Of a DNA stretch of 64,000 nucleotides, positions 38,043 through 46,204 are shown one piece after another. The position numbers and the translations under genes are program-made. Source of the DNA: Tamlana crocina (GTDB lineage: Bacteria; Bacteroidota; Bacteroidia; Flavobacteriales; Flavobacteriaceae); contig CP158972.1 in the NCBI GenBank assembly GCA_040429635.1, positions 2,366,001 to 2,430,000 on the forward strand. The letters run 5' to 3'. The notes beneath the pieces are model-generated. The model did not search any database. It saw only the letters and a program-made list of their open reading frames with translations, and was not told where the DNA came from. The number at the start of each line of letters is the position of its first letter. Position 1 is the first letter of the stretch.

Positions 38043-39806
38043 CTATATGTTTATTATTTTTTCTAAATGGTCTGCTGAAAGTTTTTCTAAAGTGAGGATT
38101 TCATCTACTAAAAGGTTTAAATCTTTTGGTTTCTTTTCCTGATGAAAATACTTGAGAAAACTAATTTTATAACCAATTTTAGTTGCTTTTTCATCAACTA
38201 CTGCTTTAGGTTGGTATGGAAGTATGTCATTTTTCATAAACTCTGTTACATCTTCATTTAAAGCCAAATACTCAACACTTTTTGTTTCCTTATCTAATTT
38301 TAAATTCCCTTTTTTATCGGAAATAGGTTTACCATTATCATCTTCTAAATAATTGTAAAATGTTATCTCTTGATGTCCAAAATCATCTTTATTTATAATC
38401 TTGGTAACTTCATTATTCTCGTAATTAAAATATTCCTTTATTATAAATTGTATATGTTCCTCTAAAAGCTCATAACGCTTTTTTCCTAATGGTTTAATTA
38501 ACTTAGAATATAAATGTTGAGCATTTATAAGTTGTATTTTATTTTGGCGGTGTTCTTCTTTCTTATTTGACAGTAGCAATAAATATGTATTTTGGTCTGT
38601 GTTGTAAAAAAGAGATTCTGGTAATGCTATCACTGCATCAATTAAATCCCTTTCTATTATATCTTTTCTAATTTCACTCTCACCTCTACCTGCATCACCA
38701 GTAAATAAAGCAGAACCATTATGAATAGTAGCTATTTTACTACCTAAAGGTGTACCTGTCTTTAATTTAGAAATCATATTCATCAAAAAAAGAAGTTGAC
38801 CATCTGATTGACGTGGAACTCCTACAGAAAAACGAGGGTCTATAATGTCTTTTTTGTCGAGAATAGCGTCTTTATCTACCTTCCACGTTTTACCATAAGG
38901 CGGATTACTAAGCATAAAGTCGAACTGTAGATTTGGAAAACCATCTTTACTTAATGTAGAACCAAAAGCTATTTTTTCTGGGTCTTCATCTTTGATGAGC
39001 ATATCCGCCTTACATATAGCATAAGTCTCAGGACTAACCTCTTGACCGTATAAATGAAAAGTAGCTTTAGAATTTATCTCCTTCGCAAATTTCTCAGCCT
39101 CTGTAAGCATACCACCCGAACCACAAGCAGGGTCATAAATTAAATATGTACCGTCCTTAATTTTTCCTTTTAAAGGCTCAAAAATTAAGTGGGTCATTAG
39201 CTTTATAATTTCTCTTGGCGTAAAGTGTTCTCCTGCTTCTTCATTGTTTTCTTCATTGAACTTTCGTATCAGTTCTTCAAACACATACCCCATACCCAAA
39301 TTGGTTAAACCTTCTATTACGATGTTACCATCTTTGTCTGTTATTGGGTTAGGACTAAGATTAATGGTACTGGAACAAAATTTTTCAATTAAAGGAAAGG
39401 TAATATTGCCTTCTTCTAATGTTTCTAATTGATTGCGAAGTTTGAACTTGCTAATAATATCCTGCACATTACTACTAAAGCCATCTAAGTAGGTTTCTAA
39501 ATTCTGACGGATATTACCTGGTTCGTTTAATAATCTCTTAAACGTATAGTTAGAAGTATTGTAAAACACATAACCGCTTGTTTTACGAAGTTGAGCAGAT
39601 TGGTTGTCAATCTTCATTTCGTTTAGCTTTTGGTGCATTTCCAGTACTTTGTCTTTAGTAGGCTCCAGAATAGCATCTAACCTTCTTAATACCGTAAATG
39701 GTAGAATTATATCTCTGTATTTACCCCTTGTATATACATCACGTAAAACGTCATCTGCAATACTCCAAATGAAATTTACGATAGCGTTATGTTGTGTTTG
39801 TGTCAT
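38043..39806 (-). CDS. hsdM: Type I restriction DNA methyltransferase subunit HsdM
   Basis: 587 residues; N6-adenine methyltransferase of the gamma class. The helical N-terminal HsdM_N domain (about 5-150) is followed by the AdoMet motif I YDPACGSGGML near 228-238 and the catalytic NPPYGKTW near 300. With HsdS alone it would methylate the host recognition sites. It starts 2 nt after the XRE regulator gene. Confidence 0.96.
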   Translation of the reverse strand: MTQTQHNAIVNFIWSIADDVLRDVYTRGKYRDIILPFTVLRRLDAILEPTKDKVLEMHQKLNEMKIDNQSAQLRKTSGYVFYNTSNYTFKRLLNEPGNIRQNLETYLDGFSSNVQDIISKFKLRNQLETLEEGNITFPLIEKFCSSTINLSPNPITDKDGNIVIEGLTNLGMGYVFEELIRKFNEENNEEAGEHFTPREIIKLMTHLIFEPLKGKIKDGTYLIYDPACGSGGMLTEAEKFAKEINSKATFHLYGQEVSPETYAICKADMLIKDEDPEKIAFGSTLSKDGFPNLQFDFMLSNPPYGKTWKVDKDAILDKKDIIDPRFSVGVPRQSDGQLLFLMNMISKLKTGTPLGSKIATIHNGSALFTGDAGRGESEIRKDIIERDLIDAVIALPESLFYNTDQNTYLLLLSNKKEEHRQNKIQLINAQHLYSKLIKPLGKKRYELLEEHIQFIIKEYFNYENNEVTKIINKDDFGHQEITFYNYLEDDNGKPISDKKGNLKLDKETKSVEYLALNEDVTEFMKNDILPYQPKAVVDEKATKIGYKISFLKYFHQEKKPKDLNLLVDEILTLEKLSADHLEKIINI

Positions 39807-39808
39807 TC

Positions 39809-40108
39809 TTATTGATTGTTTGAAAACTTATTTTTAATGTCTTTTTCTGCCATTTTTAAGGCTTGCAATGCTTGTTGTTCATCTGTGGTTATTTCTAAAA
39901 TTTGGTCTGCTAACCACAACGCTAATAATTCCTGTTCATCTACCTTTAACAACTCCGCTATTTTAAGCACTTGTTCCCGTTTAGCTCTGCGTTCTCCACG
40001 TTCAATCTTGCTAAACATAGGTGTGTCAATTTCTAACTGTGCCGAGAGTTGCCGTTGTAATAAACCTTGGCTTTCTCTCAACTCTTTAATGCGATTACCT
40101 AATTTCAT
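39809..40108 (-). CDS. XRE-family regulator of the restriction operon
   Basis: 99 residues with an HTH_3 domain near 8-62 (RIKELRESQGLLQRQLSAQL, FSKIERGERRAKREQVLKIAELL) and a short helical tail. First gene of the operon, 2 nt ahead of hsdM. Small XRE proteins in this position act as controller proteins that time methylase and nuclease expression. The inverted repeats just upstream are likely operators. Confidence 0.9.
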   Translation of the reverse strand: MKLGNRIKELRESQGLLQRQLSAQLEIDTPMFSKIERGERRAKREQVLKIAELLKVDEQELLALWLADQILEITTDEQQALQALKMAEKDIKNKFSNNQ

Positions 40109-40184
40109 CTGATGATGTCTATTAATTTTTCAATGGTCAGATGGAATGCCTTTTTCTTAAAAACTATTGATTTTACTACAACAG

Positions 40185-40232
40185 TTGGACATTTCACGCC
40201 TTTTATATTTTGACTTGTCAAATTTTGTCCAA
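40185..40232 (-). promoter_or_regulatory. Candidate operator of the XRE regulator
   Basis: TTGGACA (40185-40191) and TGTCCAA (40226-40232) form a wide inverted repeat, with a second one, TTGAC-TT-GTCAA (40210-40221), nested between them. They lie 77-124 bp upstream of the regulator ATG. Controller-type XRE proteins bind such symmetric sites. Confidence 0.5.
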
Positions 40233-40362
40233 TGTAAGAATAATTTGTGAAAAAAGAATAAGGAAAACCGTAAAAAGGGAAAATAAAACAAACAATCTTA
40301 ACCTACTTATAATCTGTTCATTGAATTAAGGACTTTAAGGAAACCGAGGAAACTAAGGATGA

Positions 40363-42177
40363 TTAATCCTTGATTTCCTCAACATCCTCATTTTCCTCAA
40401 TAGATAGGTTTATATAGTTGTCCTGTTGCTCACGGTGAATGAGGTTGGACTTTATAAAACCAGTGATATAGCCTTCGGCTGTTTTTGCAGGAATGTTTAG
40501 TTTTTTGGCTACTTCCAAATACTTCTGACGGTTAAAGTTCCTTGGTAAAGCGTATAGGAATTTCTCTTTACGGTTCATTCGGGTAGGTTTGGTTTCTTCT
40601 TGTGGAAGCTCACCAAATACTTTACTGGAATGTTTTACCAATACTTTAATCATAGCCAATGCAGTTTGAAAATCTCTTTCCTCACAAATGAGTTTATTTG
40701 AAGTATCTCCAGTTTCTAATATCCTTAACGCTGAAAAGAGCATACAGAAACGGAATGCAATTAGCCCTAATCTTCTAATGGTAGCCATATAGTCCATCCC
40801 TTGTAGATTGAGGTATTTTACTTGTATCTCACTAAAGAACTGATTGAATTGCTCTTGTTGGTCTGCGGTTAAGTAAAACTGAAAATCACCATTGCTTTTG
40901 AGTAACTTATACAGTTCGTAGAACTGGTTGCCTAAATTCTCAAAGTAATCATCTAATCCGTTATCAGTAGTGCTTGCAAATACGTTTTTCCAAACAGGCT
41001 TAACATTCATAAAGTAGAATATAAAGCGGCTGAACAAGCCGTTTTCTGCACTTGGTATTAAAGCCGAAACTTGTTTTGGCGTACCTGAAAGGACGGTTGA
41101 AAGACAAGGACTTTCAATATCTACAAACTCACGGTCGGTTCTGCGGTAATAGGAAATAGTTTCGTGGTGGAATGCTTTTCTGAAACCATCACTATAATTT
41201 CCGTAATCGCTTTTAAAGGCGTGTGCCAAAGTATCTCCTTCGGTTTCAAAAATCAACCCTTTACCATCACTATCACCCAATAATTGGTATGCACCTGTAG
41301 AACTATTGTTTGCAGGAATAAAGAGCATTTTTTCAGGTGGTTTGGCTGGTTTTTCAACCCCTTCAACTTTGCCTTTATTAGCGTTATACTCCGCCATTTC
41401 TAATTCAAAATGTTGCTTGTGCAATTTGGCTTCTTCTCGTAATTCCTTGTGAATAGGATTTACCAATTGACGACAATGCACCAAACGCCCTTTACCTGCG
41501 GATGCTTGTGCTGTAATGAATAGAAATAGATTGGAGAATACTTTCTTACCGTCATAAATACCGTATAGTTTTGGGAAACACGCACTAATAGCCACTAATG
41601 AGCCTAAGAGTAAAATATCTCTTTCTTCGTCTGATGTAGCTACATCAACCACTTGTTGTAAGTATTCGGGAAGCTCAGGATATAAGGATTTAGGGAATGT
41701 TGGCATTACTTCCTTAATCGGTTCTTCTTCCTGGTATTCTTGTACTGGTGTAGCCTTTGATGATTTGTGATTGCTACTTTTAGCGTTATATTGTTCATTG
41801 AATTGTGTTACAATTGAAACGCCTGCTTGCTTGGCAAGAAAGAAAAAGGTTTTCAATGAAACACCTTGACCTTTTGACTTTAGGCAATTATCAAATTGCT
41901 TATCACATTCTTTAGTGTTGTAACCTGAATAATATTGGCTTACTCTATGGAATAGGCTTCTTCCAGACTCTCCAAATTCATCAGCAAAAGCGAAACCGAT
42001 ATTTATCCAATCGTTGTAATTGGGAGCAATATCAATATGATTAGCTTCTATATTCTGAATGACTTTTTCAACTTCTGAATTATCGTCTGTAACTGGTTGG
42101 TAGTTCTGTTCCGTATGTTGCTGTTGTTGGTTTGAATTATCCATCCATTCCAACGGATTAAATGTTTTCTTTTCCAT
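40363..42177 (-). CDS. DUF3987 protein with PriCT-2-like N-terminus
   Basis: 604 residues. Residues about 35-115 resemble the primase C-terminal PriCT-2 module (PNYNDWINIGFAFADEFGESGRSLFHRVS). About 170-560 is DUF3987, with a P-loop-like AQASAGKGRL and GLIFETEGDTLAHAFKSDYG. Such proteins follow VirE-N/primase-like proteins in Bacteroidota elements and are thought to work in element replication. It lies 3 nt after the VirE-N gene. Confidence 0.85.
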   Translation of the reverse strand: MEKKTFNPLEWMDNSNQQQQHTEQNYQPVTDDNSEVEKVIQNIEANHIDIAPNYNDWINIGFAFADEFGESGRSLFHRVSQYYSGYNTKECDKQFDNCLKSKGQGVSLKTFFFLAKQAGVSIVTQFNEQYNAKSSNHKSSKATPVQEYQEEEPIKEVMPTFPKSLYPELPEYLQQVVDVATSDEERDILLLGSLVAISACFPKLYGIYDGKKVFSNLFLFITAQASAGKGRLVHCRQLVNPIHKELREEAKLHKQHFELEMAEYNANKGKVEGVEKPAKPPEKMLFIPANNSSTGAYQLLGDSDGKGLIFETEGDTLAHAFKSDYGNYSDGFRKAFHHETISYYRRTDREFVDIESPCLSTVLSGTPKQVSALIPSAENGLFSRFIFYFMNVKPVWKNVFASTTDNGLDDYFENLGNQFYELYKLLKSNGDFQFYLTADQQEQFNQFFSEIQVKYLNLQGMDYMATIRRLGLIAFRFCMLFSALRILETGDTSNKLICEERDFQTALAMIKVLVKHSSKVFGELPQEETKPTRMNRKEKFLYALPRNFNRQKYLEVAKKLNIPAKTAEGYITGFIKSNLIHREQQDNYINLSIEENEDVEEIKD

Positions 42178-42180
42178 TAT

Positions 42181-43101
42181 CTATAAATATTTTGGATTGA
42201 TAAATACATTGGGGTCGTGAGGTAAAAAACAGGCTCTTGAAATGTCTTTACCTGAACCATCTACTTCCAAGCTGTATGTATGTTGGATGTAATTGGCAAC
42301 CGCCTTGAAATTATCTTGATGTTTGACTTTGGTTAATTCAATTGGAATAACCCATTTTAACCCATCACCCGAAGGGGATGTAAAAAGAAGCTCGGTTTCA
42401 AAATATTCATCTTTAAGAAGTTCTTCTTTTAGTGTGGAAATATTACTGATGTGGTCAAAGTCAATCGTTAGAAGTCCTGAATGCTTTTTGAGGTTTTTAT
42501 CATTTCGTTTTGAAAACGCACCTGAGAAGGTGACATAATCGAAATTAAACGCCTTGTATTTTCGGGCTTCCTTTACATCTTGAATATTGCGAAGTGTACT
42601 TGTACACGTAGCAAATTCATTGCCTTGGATGAGGTTGTAAACTTCTATCAAGGTTATCTCTTTTGTAGGTGCTACATTGGTAACAGGCTTTTTGTAATAG
42701 CTGAATACTGGTGGTTTTGGTTTTATAATTTCGGGTTCAGGTTCTGTAAATATTACTTCCTCCTGATTGTAAAAACCGTTTTTCTGACCAATACGCAAAT
42801 GCAATTCTTCATTTAGCTTATCCAGTAATTCCTGACCAGAAAGCTTAAAATGTAGTGCTGCAAAATCAAATACATTGCCGTCTGCAATAGCTTCTTCGCT
42901 ATCGGTATGCACCGCACAATTATCTACTACCTTAACCCATAATGTAGGCTTGCCTGCATTAAATGGGTTTTTAGTGGGTTTGCAGTCCCTTCCCGAAAGG
43001 GAAAGAACTGTTTCGCCCGGATAGTACTGTCTTAACACATAGGCATAAATATTTAGGCCGTAATGTGTTTTGCTTAATATGGCTTCTCTATTTACGTCCA
43101 T
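42181..43101 (-). CDS. VirE N-terminal-domain (BT4734-like) protein, primase-like
   Basis: 306 residues from ATG 43101 (MDVNREAILSKTHYGL); the upstream extension would use TTG. The first ~100 residues look like a CHC2/toprim-type primase front (NPFNAGKPTLWVKVVDN), and the C-terminal part is the BT4734/VirE-N fold (LLTIDFDHISNISTLKEELL, FTSPSGDGLKWVIPIE). It is paired with DUF3987 as in many Bacteroidota mobile elements. The start overlaps the previous HTH gene by 14 nt. Confidence 0.85.
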   Translation of the reverse strand: MDVNREAILSKTHYGLNIYAYVLRQYYPGETVLSLSGRDCKPTKNPFNAGKPTLWVKVVDNCAVHTDSEEAIADGNVFDFAALHFKLSGQELLDKLNEELHLRIGQKNGFYNQEEVIFTEPEPEIIKPKPPVFSYYKKPVTNVAPTKEITLIEVYNLIQGNEFATCTSTLRNIQDVKEARKYKAFNFDYVTFSGAFSKRNDKNLKKHSGLLTIDFDHISNISTLKEELLKDEYFETELLFTSPSGDGLKWVIPIELTKVKHQDNFKAVANYIQHTYSLEVDGSGKDISRACFLPHDPNVFINPKYL

Positions 43102-43384
43102 CACACTTGAAGTTTGGGTTGTAATAGTTAGCCTGTAAAAGCTCCTCAATATCGGCTACCTTGTAGTAAAACTTCCCGCTTATTTTACTATATGGAATTG
43201 TGCCGTTGGTTCGGAATGTTTGCAAAGTGCGTGGACTAATGTGTAGCATCTGCATAACATCCTGATTGTCTACCCACGCATTTTTAAGGTATTCAACCTT
43301 TGTTGCATTAAGCAATTCAATACGTGTTCTTAGGTCTCTAACTTCCTGAGAGAGTGCCACCAATAAATCGATTATTTCAGTCAT
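43088..43384 (-). CDS. Helix-turn-helix (excisionase-like) protein, second of pair
   Basis: 98 residues: an N-terminal coiled helix (LLVALSQEVRDLRTRIELL) and a MerR/excisionase-type HTH_17 domain (DVMQMLHISPRTLQTFRTNGTIPYSKI). Its start overlaps the stop of the preceding HTH gene by 4 nt. Pairs of this type act as excision or transcription regulators in Bacteroidota integrative elements. Confidence 0.85.
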   Translation of the reverse strand: MTEIIDLLVALSQEVRDLRTRIELLNATKVEYLKNAWVDNQDVMQMLHISPRTLQTFRTNGTIPYSKISGKFYYKVADIEELLQANYYNPNFKCDGRK

Positions 43385-43680
43385 AGCTTTACCCTCCCTT
43401 TTTTGATTAGATAATCAGCTGCTCTCTGTTCGATTTCATCAGTAGTGGCATTGCGGTTACGCAATAGCCATTGGTCTAATTCCTCACGGTTGAAATAGAG
43501 TTTTTTACCGTTGGGTTTGTAATGTGGAATGCTTCCCGCACTTGTGAGTTTATACAAGTGAGATTGCGATAATTCCAAGTACTGACAAGCTTCGTTGAAG
43601 TTGAGTACATTCTTTAGTATTAGATTTTGGTCTAATACGTGTTTCTCGATAATTTCAAGTCTTTTTAAAATCTCTTCCAT
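43381..43680 (-). CDS. Helix-turn-helix (excisionase-like) protein, first of pair
   Basis: 99 residues from ATG 43680 (MEEILKRLEIIEKHV); an ATG at 43728 is also available. The HTH_17 domain is at about 30-80 (NFNEACQYLELSQSHLYKLTSAGSIPHYK), followed by a basic tail. Heads the VirE-N/DUF3987 transcription unit. Likely DNA-binding partner for excision or for control of the replication module. Confidence 0.85.
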   Translation of the reverse strand: MEEILKRLEIIEKHVLDQNLILKNVLNFNEACQYLELSQSHLYKLTSAGSIPHYKPNGKKLYFNREELDQWLLRNRNATTDEIEQRAADYLIKKGRVKL

Positions 43681-43781
43681 CTTAATATGGGTTTGAAAAT
43701 TTGTAAAAGACTTCAGGCCTAAAGTCATATTCGATGTCCGAATACAGTGCTAAAGTAGATTGACTTTAAGGCTGTTATGGG

Positions 43782-43823
43782 GTGCAGAAACAAGGTGCAG
43801 TGTAGAGTGCAGAGTGCAGAGTG
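43782..43823. repeat. Clustered GTGCAG repeats
   Basis: GTGCAG occurs four times in about 40 bp (near 43782, 43795, 43807 and 43814), with a fifth at 43900. They lie between the HTH unit and the integrase-partner gene and could be iteron-like protein-binding sites. Confidence 0.4.
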
Positions 43824-43835
43824 GGAAAACAAAAG

Positions 43836-43866
43836 CAAAAACCCTTATTGGATTAGAATAAGGGCT
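43836..43866 (-). terminator. Terminator of the integrase unit
   Basis: Minus-strand stem CCCTTATT / AATAAGGG with a 7-nt loop, then TTTTTGCTTTT, 46 nt after the stop of the 338-residue gene. Confidence 0.75.
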
Positions 43867-43911
43867 AAATAAAAACTGAAAAAGAATAGGAAGTGTAAAG
43901 TGCAGAGCAAC

Positions 43912-44928
43912 CTATTTTAATAGGTTTACGGCATTATCTATTTTATCACCTGTAAGATTTGGGCGTTTTAATGACCTGAATTTTGAACGGTCGAACGGTT
44001 CTCCGTTTTCATCAACAAAACAATTGCAAGTCACTTGCCATTGCTTTTGCTTTAAATCTTCAACCAGTTGTAAATCTTTGTGAATGCGTTTTACGAAGTA
44101 AAAAAGCTCACTGATATTTCCTGTCCAAGTAATAGGTGTATTAATTTCTGTTCCTGAGAATACTTTTTTGAAAGTTGCCAATGGAGTATCAGCACTAATA
44201 AAATTGTTGAGCTTTAAGCTATCCCATAAATCAATAAGTTTATCAGGAGCGGTGTTGTACTGTTTGTAAGTGAAAGAATTGAATGGAATGGTTTTGTCCG
44301 TTGTTTTTGGTTGAGGCTTCCTTACTGGTACGGGAGTAACCTCTATAACTTGTAGTTTCCTGATGTGAATTTGTTCGGGAATAGGTTCATTTAATAATTG
44401 GGTGTAGAAGTCCTCCATAATAAACACATCATCAACCCAATCTTTAAAAGCCTCCTGAATTTCTAAATACAGCTGCATATAGCCAAGTTTGAGCAACTGC
44501 ATAATATAGGTGTTTGCTTTATGTACCTGGTCTAACTGATGCGAGGTGTTTTTTGGATTTATGTACGCAAGTGCATAATCCTTTTTCTTTAAAAGTTCTC
44601 CAAGGTCTTTCAAGCGTGTTTTTAGTCTCTTATTGAGGGTGTCATTAAGATAGTAGCGGATTAGGTTCTCGTTTCTATCTTCATCAATGGTTTGGTATAT
44701 CGTATCGAAATCAGATTTAACGGTATTCAGAATAAGCCTTGAATAGTATTTGGTTTTATTGTCAAATGGTCTGAAAAATTCAATTTCAAACTGTAAAGGC
44801 TGTTGAGGTGTGTATTCCTTTAAACTTCTGAATTTTGAAGCAAATACATCATCCATACTATTTTGAGCAAGCCAAGGTCTTAACTCATAATCAAGGATTT
44901 TATCTAAGGTGTTGTTTTGCTTACTCAT
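43912..44928 (-). CDS. Integrase-linked hypothetical protein (RteC-like/DUF6617-like C-terminus)
   Basis: 338 residues, no membrane segment. N-terminal two thirds are helical and charged. The C-terminal ~120 residues (NFISADTPLATFKKVFSG, TWTGNISELFYFVKRIHKDL) resemble the C-terminal part of RteC-type regulators of Bacteroides transposons. It overlaps the integrase stop by 4 nt, so it is coupled to it. A regulatory or recombination-accessory role is inferred from position. Confidence 0.6.
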   Translation of the reverse strand: MSKQNNTLDKILDYELRPWLAQNSMDDVFASKFRSLKEYTPQQPLQFEIEFFRPFDNKTKYYSRLILNTVKSDFDTIYQTIDEDRNENLIRYYLNDTLNKRLKTRLKDLGELLKKKDYALAYINPKNTSHQLDQVHKANTYIMQLLKLGYMQLYLEIQEAFKDWVDDVFIMEDFYTQLLNEPIPEQIHIRKLQVIEVTPVPVRKPQPKTTDKTIPFNSFTYKQYNTAPDKLIDLWDSLKLNNFISADTPLATFKKVFSGTEINTPITWTGNISELFYFVKRIHKDLQLVEDLKQKQWQVTCNCFVDENGEPFDRSKFRSLKRPNLTGDKIDNAVNLLK

Positions 44929-46019
44929 AAATCCAGTTTAATTCTGTTAGCGGCTTCTTTCTTTTGTTGGTCGATTACCTTAGCATAAATCTGAGTGGTT
45001 TTCAATTCTCTATGACCAAGTAATTTTGAAACCGTGTAAATGTCTGTTCCTGCGGAAAGCTGTAGTGTAGCGTAGGTGTGTCTTGCACAATGGAAGGTTA
45101 TTGTCTTAGAAATTCCTGCTCTCATCATCCATTGCTGCAACTTTAAGTTGTGCCAAGCTGAATAACGTAATCCTTTAAATACTCTTTCGTCCTTATCCTG
45201 ACGTTCACCGAGCAAGCCGAAGGCTTGTTCTGAAATAGGAAGGGTTTCCGCTCCTTTGGTTTTCTTTTGTCTGAAACGGATATAGTAACCCATTTCATTT
45301 GAATGCTGAACTTCTGACCAAAGCAACTTATTTACATCTGACCAACGCAATCCGGTAAGACAAGAAAATATAAATGCTGTTTTCATTAGTGGAATTTCAC
45401 ATTCCGCTTGTACCGCAGCTTGCAATTCTTCAAGCGTTAGAAACTCTCGCTGAGGTTCTCCTTGTTTGAATGCATCTACACCTTCAGAAGGATTGGTTGG
45501 AATGATACCATCTTTAACAGCTTGTTTTAATGCAGCTCTTAATTTGTTGAAATAGGAGTACTTTGAATTTTGAGATAAGTTCTGGTTACTCTTTGTTTTG
45601 GCATCTTTATCAAGATATTCTTTAAAGCCCTGGACAAACTTTCTATCAACTTCCGCAAAGGTGATGTCCATAGGAATATAGGATTGCAAATGCTTTAGCA
45701 TACTATCCCAATTTCCGTAATTACCTGAACTGTCTTTTCGCTTATCGGTAAGAAGCTGAACGTAGTTGGTAAAACTGGCTTTTAATTTCTCATTGTCACG
45801 GAAGCCATAAACACCGTTTTGGATTTCGATTTGTCGCTGTGCTCTGATTGTCTCAGCTAATTGAAGCGTTTTTTTATTGACTTCCTTTTCATCCTTGGTT
45901 TTGGCATTAGGGTCTAAATAGAGTTTTAAATACTCTGTTTTACGTTTGCCTTTGTGGTAGTAGTCCAAGTATAAACTGGTCTTACCACCTTGATTGCGTT
46001 TTCTTAGTGTAACCTTCAT
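44925..46019 (-). CDS. Tyrosine recombinase/integrase of the element
   Basis: 364 residues: an arm-binding beta-sheet (1-75), a SAM-like core-binding domain (about 80-180) and the catalytic domain. Catalytic residues are all present: Arg225 (LTGLRWSDV), His310 and Arg313 (TFHCARHTYA), His336 (LLGHREL) and nucleophile Tyr345 (TTQIYAK). It inserts the element at the mnmE 3' end, judged by the direct repeats and its place 190 bp from the right junction. Confidence 0.95.
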   Translation of the reverse strand: MKVTLRKRNQGGKTSLYLDYYHKGKRKTEYLKLYLDPNAKTKDEKEVNKKTLQLAETIRAQRQIEIQNGVYGFRDNEKLKASFTNYVQLLTDKRKDSSGNYGNWDSMLKHLQSYIPMDITFAEVDRKFVQGFKEYLDKDAKTKSNQNLSQNSKYSYFNKLRAALKQAVKDGIIPTNPSEGVDAFKQGEPQREFLTLEELQAAVQAECEIPLMKTAFIFSCLTGLRWSDVNKLLWSEVQHSNEMGYYIRFRQKKTKGAETLPISEQAFGLLGERQDKDERVFKGLRYSAWHNLKLQQWMMRAGISKTITFHCARHTYATLQLSAGTDIYTVSKLLGHRELKTTQIYAKVIDQQKKEAANRIKLDL

Positions 46020-46041
46020 ATCTCAAAAAAATTTGCAGTTG

Positions 46042-46096
46042 TTTCTGTAACAGCAAACTTGTTGTTAACAACAAAATTTGTTTCTATAACAACAAA
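46042..46096. promoter_or_regulatory. Candidate integrase arm-type sites / int promoter region
   Basis: Two near-identical 16-mers, TTTCTGTAACAGCAAA (46042-46057) and TTTCTATAACAACAAA (46081-46096), flank the palindrome GTTGTTAACAAC (46061-46072). They lie between int and attR, where arm-type sites are expected. Confidence 0.45.
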
Positions 46097-46204
46097 TTAG
46101 AAACGAAAGATACGTAAAAAAGGACAAATTAGCAACAAAGAAGAATAGTTAAATCTTCGTAAACACCAATAAAAGAAGGGTTTAACCAATTAAAGGAAGT
46201 GTAA

